A stretch of 64,000 nt of DNA from CALDTK01 sp963837005. Lineage in GTDB: Bacteria > Bacteroidota > Bacteroidia > Chitinophagales > Saprospiraceae. A program made the position numbers and the translations under genes. Positions within the stretch are counted from its first letter, which is position 1. Every line of letters begins with the position of its first letter. The notes under the pieces are model-generated. The model saw only the letters and a list, made by a program, of their open reading frames with translations. It ran no database searches and was not told the origin of the DNA. The stretch spans positions 62,001-126,000 of the forward strand of contig CAWIMC010000018.1 of NCBI GenBank assembly GCA_963837005.1. The letters are read 5' to 3'. This document shows positions 24,753 through 35,929 of this stretch, one piece after another.

Positions 24753-27700
24753 ATGAAGTTAGTCTTTACTCGCCTGTTCATCGTAGGGCTCCTTGTTGGT
24801 TTGTCTCAGCTAGCCGTGGCCCAGGGCGCGGTTACTGCACGCGATAGTGTGCCGTTCAAAGACCGCACCGGGGACTTCTTGACCGACCCGGCGCGAAACC
24901 CGATCGACCTCAGCGACCCGGCCGCCGTCACCAAGGACGTGCAGTACGACCCGGCCACTGGGCGCTACCTCGTCACCGAGAAGATCGGCGACGCCTACTT
25001 CCGCTCGCCGACCTATCTCACCTTCGAAGAGTACCAGGCCTACCGGGAGCGCCAGCGCCAGACACGCTACTTCGACCGCCTCCAGGGCGTAAGCTCCGGA
25101 ACCGATGGTGGCAATGGGCTGTCCGATCCGATCGACGCCGTCGATGTAGAGAACAGCCTCATCAATCGCCTCTTCGGCGGCACGGACCTCAACATCCAGA
25201 CGCGGGGCAACGTCGACCTCACGCTCGGCTTCGACTACCGCACGACCCTCAACCCCAACATCATTACGCGCGCCCAGCGCCAGGGGGGCTTCCTGTTCAA
25301 CATGAACATCCAGATGAACGTGACCGGGTCGATCGGCACCAAGCTCACGCTGTCGAGTTCGTACAACACGCAGTCCAACTTCAACTTCGATCGGCAGCTC
25401 ATTAAGGTCCAGTACAACGCGGCCGAGTTCTCGGAGGACGAGATCATCCAGGACATCCAGATCGGCAACGTGGCGCTCCCGCTACGGTCCAACCTCATCC
25501 AAGGTTCGCAAGGGCTGTTGGGTGTGCGTACAGACCTGAAGTTCGGCGACCTCAAGGTGACCGCGATCGCCTCCCAGCAAAAAACCAAGCGCGGCCAGAT
25601 CGAGATCAAGGGCGGGGCGCAGTATCAGGAGTTCAGCGTGCGGGCCGACGAGTACGACGAGAACCGGCACTTCTTCCTGAGCCACTACAATCGCGACGAG
25701 TTCGAGGGGGCGCTGGTCAACCTCCCGAACATCGTGTCGCTGTTTAAGATCAACCGCATCGAGGTGTGGCTCACCAACGACCGTGACCAGACCGAGGGCG
25801 TCCGTGACCTCATCGCGCTCACCGATCTCGGCGAAGGCGACCGCATCACCAACCCCAACGCCACCGACATCAACACGATGTCAGGACGGAGCATCGGCGG
25901 ACAACTGCTGCCCGACAACGACGTCAACCGGCTTTACGAGAATCTCACCGCCAATCCATCGACGCGCTTGCGCCAAAACGCGGTGGGCCGCCTCCAGGGG
26001 CCGCCGTTCCGGATGGAGCAGTCGCGCGACTTCGAGCGGGTGCGCGCGCGTTTGCTAAGTGCGCAAGAGTTCAGCTACCACCCCGACCTGGGCTTCGTGA
26101 GCGTCAACGTCAACGTGCGTCCCGACCAGGTGCTTGCCGTCGCTTACGAGTACACCTACAACGGCAAGGTGTACAAGGTGGGCGAGTTCTCGAACGATGT
26201 CCCGGCCGGTGACTCGCTGAGCTTCAACGTGCTGTACACCCGGATGCTGAAGTCGACCACGCCCCGCGTCGACATCCCGACCTGGGACCTGATGATGAAG
26301 AACTTCTACAACATCGGGGCCTACCAAGTCAACCGGGAGGACTTCCGCCTCGACATCACCTACGAAGATCCAGGTGGGGGACAGAAGCGCTTCCTGCCGT
26401 CGAGCAATCTCCAGAATCGAGCCCCTGATCCGAGTCTTCGACCTCGACTCAGCTCAACGTGCAGCTCGACCCTACCCCGGACGGAATTTTTGACTTCGTC
26501 CCGGATTTAACGATTTATCCCCGCAATGGGCGCATCATGTTTCCGGTGTTGGAGCCTTTCGGCAAAACCCTCGCCGACAAGATCGACGACCCGGGCGAAC
26601 GCGCGAGGTACGTCTACAGCGTCCTCTACGACTCGACGGTGATCCGGGCGCGGGAGTACCCGGAGTTCAACCGCTTCATCATCCGCGGATCGTATAAGTC
26701 GAGTGTCTCGAACGAGATTTCGTTGGGGGCCTTCAACATCCCGCGGGGCTCGGTGCGGGTCACCGCCGGCGGGCAGATTCTGCGCGAGGGTGCCGACTAC
26801 GAGATCGACTACAACATCGGACGCATCAAGATTCTCAACGATGCCTACCTCAACTCGGGCGTCCCGATCCAGGCGAGCTTCGAGGACAACGCCGTGTTTG
26901 GGCAACAGAACCGATCGATGATGGGCCTGCGGGCCGACTATGAGGTCAATAAATCGCTCAGCGTCGGGGGTACGTACATGCACATGCGTGAGCGCCCCTT
27001 CTCGCAGAAGGTCAACATCGGCGACGACCCGATCAACAACCGCATTTTCGGACTCGACGTGCTTTACGGCGCGGACGCGCCCTGGCTCACGCGCCTCGTC
27101 GACAAACTGCCGGGCATCTCGACGCGCGAGCCGTCGAGCATCAACTTCTCCGCCGAGGCGGCCTTCCTGAAGCCGGGCCACTCTCGCGTGATCGACATCC
27201 AGAAAGGTGAAGGCGGCACGGTCTACATTGACGATTTCGAGGGTTCGGCCTCAGGCTTCGACCTCAAGACGCCAATCAACCGCTGGCGACTGGCGAGTGT
27301 GCCGCAGGGCAACGTCGAGCACTTTCCAGAGAGCTCACGGGTTTTGCGGACACGCGAAGACTCCCTCGCCCTGCACGCCAACCGCGCGCTCATCAACTGG
27401 TACCGCATCGACCAAACCGGTACCCGCGACGGGGAGATCGGGCCGTACAGCTACCAGGTCAACCCACAGGATCTCTACCCGCTTCGCCAGGTAAGCCCCT
27501 ACACCGCCAACAACTTCCTGTTCACGTTCGACGTGTCGTACTACCCCTCCGAGCGTGGGCCGTACAACTTCGACGTACCGGGCGGCTACCAGTTTTCGCG
27601 CGGGCTCAACGCCCAGGGCCAACTCGAGGACCCGGGATCACGCTGGGGCGGGATCATGCGCGACCTGACGACCAACGATTTCCAGGCCGCGAACATCGAG

Positions 27701-30700
27701 TACCTCGAGTTCTGGATGCTGAGTCCCTTCCTGGGCGGGCAGACTGGGGATGTCAACGAGGGCGACCTGTACATCGAGTTCGGCAATATCTCCGAGGACG
27801 TGATGCGGGACTCGCGCCTGTTCTTCGAGAATGGCCTCCCTGCTGGCCCGGAGGGTTCGCCGAACCGCAACCGGCCCACCGACAGAACGACCTATGGTCG
27901 CGTGCCGCGTCTCGCGCCGATCGTGCAGGCTTTCGACAACGAGCCGGAAAACCGCGTACAACAGGACCTAGGATACGACGGCGCAGACGACGCGCTGGAG
28001 GCTACGGTGTTTAGTAGTTGGCTCAATCGCATCCAGGGCGGCGTAAACCCGGGGGTGTACGACCAGATCCTCACCGACCCTGCCAACGACAACTTCGAAA
28101 GCTTCCTCAACAAGACCAACACCGACCCGCGGGACAACTACCTTCGTTTTAATGGTCCGCAGGGCAACTCTCCGATTGCAGACCAATCAGGACTGGCCGC
28201 CAACTCGACCAACCTTCCGGACTCGGAGGACGTCAACGGCGACAATACGCTGTCGGAGACCGAGAGCTACTACCAGTATAAGATCCCCTTGCGGGTTGGC
28301 GGACCGAACGGTGAGATCGACCAAGAGGCGGCCCGCTACATCACGCAAGTCCGCCGCATAGAAGGCGGCGGCAGGGGACGCCCGCAGGAGGAGACCATCT
28401 GGTACCGTTTCAAAATGCCGATCGACCAGTTTGACGAGAGGGTCGGCTCGATCCAGGACTTTCGCTCGATCCGCTTCATGCGGATGTATCTGAAAGGTTT
28501 CCAGCGTCCGGTAACCCTACGTTTTGCGCGACTCGACCTGGTCCGCAACCAGTGGCGCCGCTACCTGCGCAACGACGCCCTGCGGGATCCGGGACCATCG
28601 TTGACCGACCCCGATCGCAAAGTCCTCTTCGACGTGGACGCGGTTAACGTGGAGGAAAACACCGGGCGACTACCGTTCTCTTACGTTTTGCCGGAAGGCA
28701 TCATTCGCGAGAACCAGATCAACGCTCCGGGTGGCCTACAGCAAAACGAGCAGTCACAGGTCATGACGGTCTGTGGACTGCCCGACGGGAATGCACGTGC
28801 GATCTACAAGATCGTTAACCTCGATATGCGCGTCTACGACCGCCTACGGATGTTTACCCACGCGGAGGAGTTCGACTCGGAGGGCAGCCAGATTGCCCCG
28901 GAAGTGCTCGATGACGGCGACGTACGGATGTTCGTGCGCCTCGGAAGCGACTTCCAGAACAACTACTACGAGTACGAGATTCCGCTGAAGTTTACGCGGG
29001 CGAGTGACATTACGCCCAACAACATTGCCGCAGCAACCTGGCCGGAGGAGAACGAGCTGGACATCAACCTCAAGGACTTCATCGCGCTCAAGGAGCAGCG
29101 CAACGCCGACCCGACGGCCGACCTGCGCACCTTTTATACGAGTCAAGACCCTCGCGACACGGCCAACCGTATCGCGGTAATCGGCAATCCTAACCTCGGG
29201 CTGGTGAAGGGCGTGATGATCGGCCTACGTAACCCATCAGGGGGCGCGGAGACCGTCTGTTCGCAGATATGGGTCAACGAGCTGCGGCTCAATGGCCTCG
29301 ACGAGCGCGGAGGGGCCGCCGGGCAGGCGCGACTCGACTTGCAACTGGCCGACTTCGGTACGCTGAGTGCGAGCACCTCGTACAGTTCTATCGGATGGGG
29401 AGCCATCGATCAGAAGTTAGCCGACCGCGCACGAGAGTCTACGCTCAACTACGACATCTCGGGCACCTTCGAGCTGGGCAAGTTCCTACCAGAGACGGCG
29501 GGCCTGCGCCTTCCGATGACGGTCGTACACTCCAACAACGTCAAGACGCCGGAATTCGACCCGTACGATCTGGACGTCAAGCTCAAGGACAAGATCGCCG
29601 ATGCCGACGACCCGACTGCCATTCGCGAGCAAGCCGTCGACCGCGTCGTCCAGAACGAGATTAACTTCACCAACGTGCGCAAGGACCGCACCTCCGGCGG
29701 ACTGCCGATGCCCTGGGATGTCTCGAACTTCTCGGCGAGCTACGTCCGCAACGAGACCGACCGGACGAGTCCGCTGATCGAACTCGACGAGGTGCTCAAC
29801 CACTACGGGTCGCTGGATTACAACTACGCCCCGCGCAGCAAGCCGATCGAGCCGTTTAAGAACCTCATCAAGAACGAGAAGTACTTCAACCTCGTCCGTG
29901 ACTTTAACTTCAACCCACTGCCGAGTCGCATTGCCGTGTCGACGCAAATGGACCGAGTACTGCAATCGACGCGCTATCGCTTCAGTGGCGAGGACCCCAC
30001 GCTCACTACCTTCTTCAACCGCAACTGGACCTGGGACCGGGACTACAGCCTGAACTGGGATTTGTCGCGCAACCTGCGCTTTCAGTTCAATGCTACCAAT
30101 CGCGCGGTGATCGACGAGCTCCCGACCTTTGATGCCGTTGGCAATCCGTACGACGATGGCTTCCGGCGAGACAGCGTATGGGCAGCCCTGCGCAACGGCG
30201 GTCGTAACAAAGCCTACCAGCACCGCTTTGACGTCAACTACACAGTGCCAACGGCGCAGATCCCCTATCTCGATTTCTTGAAGGTGACCGCGCAGTACGC
30301 CGGGTCGTACAATTGGAACGCCGGGGCGCTCAACCTTCAGGATTCGCTCGGTAACGTGATCAGCAACGGACAGCAACGCCAGGTGCGGGCGGACGTCAAC
30401 TTCGAGCAGTTTTACCGCAAGTTCAAGTACCTCGAAAAAGTGCAGGCCGCACCGCAGCGGGGCTCCAACGCTCGGAGTGGGCGATCACGCGACACAGACG
30501 CACCCGTGCAGCCGCCGATCAACACGACCGACGACGAGATCAGTGCGCTCGACCCGGAAGCAGAGCGCCAGGCCAAACGCGAGAAGCGTAGAGGCAAGAG
30601 TGCTTAGCTCGGGCGAGCGAGCGGCGGTACGGCCTTTGCTGCTGTTGCGGCGCGCCAACGTGACGTACAACGAGGAGTTCGGCACTACCCTACCGGGTTT

Positions 30701-32105
30701 CTTGCCGCAGTCGAAGTACCTCGGCCTGAGTCAAGGCTTCGCCGAACCGGGCTGGGACTTCATCAGCGGCTTGCAGCCGGACATCCGCAACAGTTTTGGC
30801 GGCAACCGCGCCGACGACTACCTCTTCCAGCGACAGGACAACTTCTCCACGGCGATCACGCTCAACCAGCAGATCTTCCAAACCTACTCGCAGACGATTG
30901 CCGCACAGCTGACGCTGGAGCCGTTCCGCGACTTCAAGATCGACCTAGATTTATCGCAGCGGTTCAGCGAGAACCACAGCGAGTTTTTCAAAGACACGTT
31001 GATCGGCATTACGGAGACTTCGTTTGCGCGACTGGTCCCCGTCGATGTCGGCTCGTACGCGATCAGCTACGGGGCAATCAGTACCTTGTTCGGACAAAGC
31101 TCGGACGAACTGTTCGCTAGTTTTGAGGAAACTCGCGTCACCATCAGTCGAGCGCCTCAACGAAAACGGCCAGCGACACCAGGACTCCGCCTACCGGGCG
31201 GAGGGCTACTTCGACGGCTTCGGCCCGGAGCAACAGCAAGTCTTGATGGGATCGTTCCTCTCGACCTACGCAGGCGTAGATGCGGGTTCGGTAGACCTAA
31301 ATGTGTTCCGTACGCTGCCAAAGCCCAACTGGCGCGTGAGCTACAACGGACTGGCGCGTTTGGAGGCGTTCAAAAACGTGTTCTCGCGCTTTAGCCTGAC
31401 GCACAGCTACAAGAGCTCGCTGACAGTCAACAGCTACAATACGAACTTGCTGTATGAAGGTCCGCAGTCGGTGAACCCGGCGACGAAGAGCTACTACGCG
31501 CGCTTAGTGATTCCGAATCTCGTACTCACAGAGGCCTTCCAGCCCCTCATCGGCATCGAGTCGACGCTCAGAAATGACATGAGTATCCGCTTCAGCGTCA
31601 ACAAGAGCCGCAACCTCGGGATGAGCTTCGTGGACAACACCCTCGCCGAGCGCAATGCGCAGGAGCTCTCCTTCGGCTACGGGTACGTGGTGAAGAACAT
31701 TGACCTGCTGCGCTACTTCGGCGTCTCTCAAAAGTCGGCCAACAAGGCGATCATTAAGACGTCGCGCGACCAACCCGCCGACGACGTGCAGCCCGACGAG
31801 AATGTGAAAGGGAAGAAGAAGGGACGACGCGGCAACAACCCGATCGGCAACGACCTCGACCTCCAATTGGACGTCCGCTTCGCCGACGACGAGACGAAGA
31901 ACCGGATCTTCGACCAGCAGGGGGCCAACCTGTCGACGCGGGGATCGCGAGCATCACGATCAGCCCGAGCGCGGAGTACGAGGTCAACAAGCAGCTGAGT
32001 CTGCGGCTCTTCGTAGACTACCGTTCGCAGAATCCGAAGGTGAGCAATAGCTTCAAGACGACGAATACGCAGGGAGGATTGACGATTCGGTTTAAGCTGC
32101 AGTAG
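24753..32105 (+). CDS. sprA: Cell surface protein SprA (Sov), type IX secretion translocon, reading frame broken about five times
   Basis: About 2,440 residues in total, the usual SprA size. Signal peptide MKLVFTRLFIVGLLVGLSQL; then SprA landmarks: YDPATGRYLVTEKIGDAYF, TIYPRNGRIMFPVLEPFGK, EGGTVYIDDFEGSASGFDLK, RPLLLLRRANVTYNEEFGTT and C-terminal GGLTIRFKLQ. SprA forms the giant outer-membrane pore through which type IX cargo passes. The frame changes near 26415 and 26451 (EPLIRVFDLD lies alone in the third frame), near 30600, near 31146 (RVTIS to ERLNENG) and near 31938, where four Gs stand where five would keep the frame. All pieces keep family similarity, so sequence errors are likelier than decay, but this cannot be decided here. 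Confidence 0.88.
25965..25979 (-). repeat. GTTTT-hairpin element, imperfect
   Basis: GGC-GCAA-GCG: two of three stem pairs form. Read as R-L-R-Q-N in sprA. Confidence 0.5.
26554..26568 (-). repeat. GTTTT-hairpin element, copy 21
   Basis: Stem GCC/GGC, loop GAAA. Read as P-F-G-K-T in sprA. Confidence 0.88.
27341..27355 (+). repeat. GTTTT-hairpin element, copy 22
   Basis: Stem GCG/CGC, loop GACA. Read as V-L-R-T-R in sprA. Confidence 0.82.
28685..28699 (+). repeat. GTTTT-hairpin element, copy 23
   Basis: Stem GCC/GGC, loop GGAA. Read as V-L-P-E-G in sprA. Confidence 0.88.
31120..31134 (+). repeat. GTTTT-hairpin element, copy 24
   Basis: Stem GAG/CTC, loop GAAA, a compensated variant. Read as S-F-E-E-T; ends about 10 bases before a frame shift in sprA. 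Confidence 0.8.
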
Positions 32106-32225
32106 AAAAGGCTTAGCTTTTTTGGGGGCGCTGTGATCTGAGCGGCGCCCTCAAACGCACAACAGCCCCGCTGTCGCGGAGCCGTCGGCTCGTCAAATTT
32201 CACTAATAGGACATCGACAAATCAA

Positions 32226-32945
32226 TCACCGCGTCACCGAGGCCTGGGCCGAGGTGGAGGGTAGAACGAGGGTGCTGAGGTAGGACTTTTCCGAGGCGTA
32301 GCGCTTCGAGGTTTCGTAGGATTCGCGCACGCTTACGGCGGTCACGTACCAGTACGTGGCGTTGTTGGTGACCTCGAGGGCCTGTGCGAAGTTGGTATCG
32401 GCGGCGGCATCTGGGTAGCGGCTCACGAGGCGGGTTTCGATCTCGCCGAGGGTGTTGAGCCAGGCATCTCCCTGGTCGTGAAGAAAGCCGGTGCGCTTCA
32501 GGAAAAGCCAGGTCATGGCGTTGATGTGGGTCTCTTCCTGGTAGTGGTTGGCGGCGTTGAGGCCGGTACGGTCGTAGACGAGGTGCATGAGTTGGTGCGC
32601 CGCCATGAAGTCGAACATGATCGAGTTGTAGGCCTCTTTGCCGTTGCCGCTCGCGCTTGCCCGCCCGAAGTACTTCTGCGTGTCGAAGTCGGCGTACTCG
32701 TACGGCGTCACGAACAGCACATTGTGGCTCGCGTCGTAGACCAAGCCCGAACCGCCCTCCATACCCGCGGTAACGAAGGGGATATCCTTGAGGCCGAGGC
32801 TGGAGCCGTAGCTCTCGTAAAAGGCCATCGCTACGGTACGCGCCCCGCGGAGGTTGTCCTTGTTCGAGTCCAACAAAAGCTTCGGTGAGGAGCAAGCCGT
32901 GGCGAAGAAGGCGCAGAGGATCGAGAGGCGTAGAAGGTTGGTCAT
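32226..32945 (-). CDS. Lipoprotein with an HxxxH..E motif, possible metallopeptidase-like
   Basis: 239 residues. MTNLLRLSILCAFFATACSS contains a lipobox (ATAC), so the mature protein would be lipid-anchored at Cys18. Residues around 115-140 read AAHQLMHLVYDRTGLNAANH, then YQEETHINAMTW; the HxxxH spacing followed by Glu residues recalls zinc-binding helices of peptidases, although the classical HExxH glutamate is missing. I do not recognise the family. It stands between the convergent sprA end and a divergent barrel gene. Confidence 0.65.
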   Translation of the reverse strand: MTNLLRLSILCAFFATACSSPKLLLDSNKDNLRGARTVAMAFYESYGSSLGLKDIPFVTAGMEGGSGLVYDASHNVLFVTPYEYADFDTQKYFGRASASGNGKEAYNSIMFDFMAAHQLMHLVYDRTGLNAANHYQEETHINAMTWLFLKRTGFLHDQGDAWLNTLGEIETRLVSRYPDAAADTNFAQALEVTNNATYWYVTAVSVRESYETSKRYASEKSYLSTLVLPSTSAQASVTR

Positions 32946-33320
32946 GTGGTGTTTGCTGAGTGTGTGTGTTGCCGGGCGGGCGGATGTGTTTTGGTATGGT
33001 TTTCGTGTAAGTCTGGGTGTGGAGCCCGCCCAGGCTAGAAGGTGTGTGGTGTGTGAGTTAAGATTCGCTTGGGGCCGCTACAGCAGCATCGGTTGCCGCT
33101 TGTGAGTACAAGTTTAGGCGACCTTCCTACCCCTCCGCAACGCCTCCTGCCCGGCTCGGGGTAGACCTTTACCCCATCGGCGGTACGCAATTACCCGATT
33201 CACTTAGGTACTGATCTCGACGGCAAGGTCCCGCGGCTCCGGTAAGGCACCTACATTTGAGGACTATGGGGTACGTAGGTCAACGCACAGCGCTCGCATT
33301 TCGAGGTTTGGCAGCGTGGT
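32946..33320. other. Gene-free stretch between divergent genes
   Basis: GT-rich on the lipoprotein side. A Bacteroidota -7 box is found near the right end (33252-33259). No RNA gene or coding signal was seen. Confidence 0.45.
33252..33259 (+). promoter_or_regulatory. Candidate -7 promoter box TACATTTG
   Basis: Exact match to the Bacteroidota -7 consensus TAnnTTTG, 62 bases before the earliest possible start of the barrel protein gene. No clear -33 TTTG at the expected distance, so support is partial. Confidence 0.4.
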
Positions 33321-34193
33321 TTGACAGGCTTTCGCCAAAACCTGCTATCCTATCTGCCGTGTATCGGTCTTGCGGTTGGTGGCGTCGAGCGCTCTCCCGC
33401 TGTTCTCACGAGCCACCGCATTCAACGCGCTCCGCAGTGCCCTGGGAGCCCTGCTGTTCTTAGGACGGCCACGCTCCTCTTTCTACTTGCCACTATCCAA
33501 CTCTCCTCAGCGCAGGTCTTCGTCGCCTACGCTTTAAAAGGAGGCCCTACGCTTGCTACCCAACGCTGGGACAACTTCGAGCAGAGCCCACTGCTCGGCT
33601 ACCACGCCGATTTGCAGGTCGAGCGACTCGACTACTCCTCCCCCACTTCGCTGTACGCCAGTCTCGGCTATCACCAGCGAGGGTCGGCCATTCGCTCGCG
33701 GGCCTTCCGCTTCGTGGACCCCGTCACTGGTCAGGAGACGAGCTTCCGTCCACAAACGCTGAAGTTTGTCTTCTCTAACGTCGGGCTCACGCTCGGCGGC
33801 AAACAGCACTACGCCGTCGGGTCCAACCGGGGCTTCGTGTCGCTGGGCCTGCGCGGCGAGTACAACGTCGCCACCGACTTCGGGGACACCGACGACGCCA
33901 ACGTCAACTTCGGCTACGGACTCGCCTACCCCGACGATGCCTTCGTCCGGGACTTTACTTACGGTGTAGACGTTGGCGTCGGCCTGGAACTCCCGCTGTC
34001 CGGCAAGCTCGACGCCCTCTTCGAACTGCGCATCAGTCCCGATGTCTCGCAGCAGTACGACCAGCCGCCTTTGCAATTTTTCAGCCCAATTACCGGAAAC
34101 AACGAATCGGGTGGGCAACGGAGCATCAACAACGTGAGTATAGAGCTCAGCGTCGGGCTGCGACTCCTGCCAGATGCGGTCTACGAAGACTAA
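33321..34193 (+). CDS. Outer-membrane beta-barrel protein, start uncertain
   Basis: The barrel region begins after a signal peptide-like stretch (LRTATLLFLLATIQLSSAQ, near 33460) and continues VFVAYALKGGPTLATQRW, then GLTLGGKQHYAVGSN, GFVSLGLRGEYNVATDFG, DVGVGLELPLSGKLDALFE, with a terminal strand SIELSVGLRLLP. This is the pattern of porin-like PorT-type barrels in Bacteroidota. The only start codon in frame upstream is TTG at 33321; no ATG or GTG lies near the signal peptide. Either the start is unusual or a frame shift hides it. Function unknown. Confidence 0.65.
   Translation: MTGFRQNLLSYLPCIGLAVGGVERSPAVLTSHRIQRAPQCPGSPAVLRTATLLFLLATIQLSSAQVFVAYALKGGPTLATQRWDNFEQSPLLGYHADLQVERLDYSSPTSLYASLGYHQRGSAIRSRAFRFVDPVTGQETSFRPQTLKFVFSNVGLTLGGKQHYAVGSNRGFVSLGLRGEYNVATDFGDTDDANVNFGYGLAYPDDAFVRDFTYGVDVGVGLELPLSGKLDALFELRISPDVSQQYDQPPLQFFSPITGNNESGGQRSINNVSIELSVGLRLLPDAVYED
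33327..33341 (-). repeat. GTTTT-hairpin element, copy 25
   Basis: Stem GGC/GCC, loop GAAA. In the leader or uncertain N-terminus of the barrel gene. Confidence 0.9.
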
Positions 34194-34286
34194 GCGTCCA
34201 TATCGCGGATAACTTCTCACGCGTCCCTACGTCTACTCTCTAGCTAGCGATAGCACAGCCCCCTCAAACCGTCAAACCCCTACCCC

Positions 34287-35096
34287 GTGCGTCAAACCTC
34301 TACCCTCCTTTTTGCCGCCCTTACGGTCGTCTACTTCTCGAGCTACTCTACGGGTCCGGCCCGGGGCGGTGTCGACGGTACCTCCAGTGGCTTATCCAAC
34401 AGCACAAAATGTGCCTCCTGTCACAGCGGGGGCAGTTTCGGAAACGTCACCTCGTTTACGCTCCTCGACGCCGAGGGCCAGGCGCAGACCAGCTACCGCC
34501 CAGGAGAGACCTACAAGGTCCGCGTCGAGATCGCGACGACGACGACGCCGGGGGGATACGGGTTCCAGTTGCTGCTCATCGACGGACAGAAAGCCCAGGC
34601 GGGTACCTACGGGACGCCCCCCGCGAATACCCGGATCAGCACCCTCGGTGGGCGCAACTACCTCGAGCAGATGCGCCGCCTTAGCTCCGGCACGATCGAG
34701 GCCGACTGGACGGCTCCCGCCAGCGGAACCGGGACGATCACGGCCTACGCGGTCGGCAACGCCGTCAACGCAAATGGTGGCACGAGTGGCGACCAGCCCA
34801 ACGAGGCCATCGTCACACTCACCGAAAGTGGTCCCTCGTCTACACGCGAACTTCTTTGGCCAGCCAAGCTCGCTGTCGGGCAAGCCCCCGGAACCATCCT
34901 TCTCCACGGCAGCGCGGGTTTTGGCGAAAGCCCCTACCTCGTCGAGCTCCACGACCTCAATGGGCGACGGCTGCGGTCGGAGGTTTTGGCGGAAGCCGGA
35001 CTACAACTCAACGGACTTTTGCCAGGGGTGCACATCCTTTCGCTCATCGACGGTGAGGGCCGTCGGGCCGCCCGCCTAGTGGTGGTGTTGCCGTAA
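34287..35096 (+). CDS. Secreted reeler-like (choice-of-anchor V) protein with CXXCH motif and type IX sorting domain
   Basis: 269 residues from a GTG at 34287, the first codon of a signal peptide (MRQTSTLLFAALTVVYFSSY). The sequence STKCASCHSGG has a CXXCH motif as in c-type haems; in this family it follows a GG..G segment and precedes a beta-sandwich (YRPGETYKVRVEIATTTTPG, YGFQLLLID). The C-terminal part (LLWPAKLAVGQAPGTILLHG ... VHILSLIDGEGRRAARLVVV) looks like a type A sorting domain. It would be exported by the SprA system. Whether haem is bound is unknown. Confidence 0.75.
   Translation: MRQTSTLLFAALTVVYFSSYSTGPARGGVDGTSSGLSNSTKCASCHSGGSFGNVTSFTLLDAEGQAQTSYRPGETYKVRVEIATTTTPGGYGFQLLLIDGQKAQAGTYGTPPANTRISTLGGRNYLEQMRRLSSGTIEADWTAPASGTGTITAYAVGNAVNANGGTSGDQPNEAIVTLTESGPSSTRELLWPAKLAVGQAPGTILLHGSAGFGESPYLVELHDLNGRRLRSEVLAEAGLQLNGLLPGVHILSLIDGEGRRAARLVVVLP
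34918..34932 (+). repeat. GTTTT-hairpin element, copy 26
   Basis: Stem GGC/GCC, loop GAAA. In the sorting domain, read as G-F-G-E-S. Confidence 0.9.
34983..34997 (+). repeat. GTTTT-hairpin element, copy 27
   Basis: Stem GGC/GCC, loop GGAA. Direct repeat 50 bases after copy 26 but in another codon phase: V-L-A-E-A. Confidence 0.9.
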
Positions 35097-35271
35097 CAAA
35101 TCATCGGGCAGACGGGGAAGCGCGTAAAGGTGTCAGTCGAGGTGCTATAGAGTTTCGAGATGCGTCAGGGGGAGCGGCGGTGGACTGCCACATTGACGCT
35201 GATCTGCGATTGGTAGGCCCTTTGCGGCAATTCACCGCCTACCCTATCCCGCAACTCAAAATCATTACCCC

Positions 35272-35847
35272 ATGGCCACCGATCCCCACTTCGAGCCTGA
35301 TCCCGAATTAACCGACGAGCAGACCGGCGAGCAAATCATCGAGTCGATCGAGGACACTGCCAGCGACAGCGCCGAGTACACGGCCGTCGACGAGGAGACG
35401 CAACTCGACAAGGCCCGAGCCGAACTTTCCGAACTCAAGGATAAGTACCTGCGTCTCATGGCCGAGTTCGACAACTTCCGCAAACGCACGGCGCGCGAGC
35501 GCCTACAAGAGCGCCTAGCCGCTGGCGAGTCGACGATCCGCGCCATCCTGCCGGTGGTCGATGACTTCGATCGTGCTAAGGCGACCGTCGACGATCCGGC
35601 CAACGGCGAGACCTTTACGAAAGGCGTCGAACTCGTCTACAATAAGCTCAAGCGAACTATGGAGACCCTTGGTGCCAAGCCTATGGTTTCAACCGGTGAG
35701 CCTTTCGACGCCGACCTACACGAGGCTTTTACGGAGATTAACGCACCATCACCCGACCTCGTCGGCAAAGTGGTCGACACGATCGAGCCTGGGTACTTTC
35801 TCAACGACAAGCTGATCCGCCACGCGAAGGTGGTGATCGGCAAATAG
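35272..35847 (+). CDS. grpE: Nucleotide exchange factor GrpE
   Basis: 191 residues. An acidic N-terminus and a long coiled coil (LDKARAELSELKDKYLRLMA) are followed by the family core EFDNFRKRTARERLQ, ILPVVDDFDRAKAT and the C-terminal beta region FDADLHEAFTEI, VVDTIEPGYFLNDKLIRHAK. GrpE releases ADP from DnaK and so resets the chaperone cycle. It forms a unit with dnaJ, 82 bases downstream. dnaK is not in the window. Confidence 0.95.
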   Translation: MATDPHFEPDPELTDEQTGEQIIESIEDTASDSAEYTAVDEETQLDKARAELSELKDKYLRLMAEFDNFRKRTARERLQERLAAGESTIRAILPVVDDFDRAKATVDDPANGETFTKGVELVYNKLKRTMETLGAKPMVSTGEPFDADLHEAFTEINAPSPDLVGKVVDTIEPGYFLNDKLIRHAKVVIGK

Positions 35848-35882
35848 TCCATACGTATCGCCTCTTTCCGAGGTCATTAGGC

Positions 35883-35897
35883 GCCTTTCGGCAAAAC
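35883..35897 (-). repeat. GTTTT-hairpin element, copy 28
   Basis: Stem GCC/GGC, loop GAAA. In the short spacer between grpE and dnaJ, free of any protein constraint. Confidence 0.92.
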
Positions 35898-35929
35898 CTG
35901 CCCGCCGTGCGCCACCAATCTAAGTGTAT

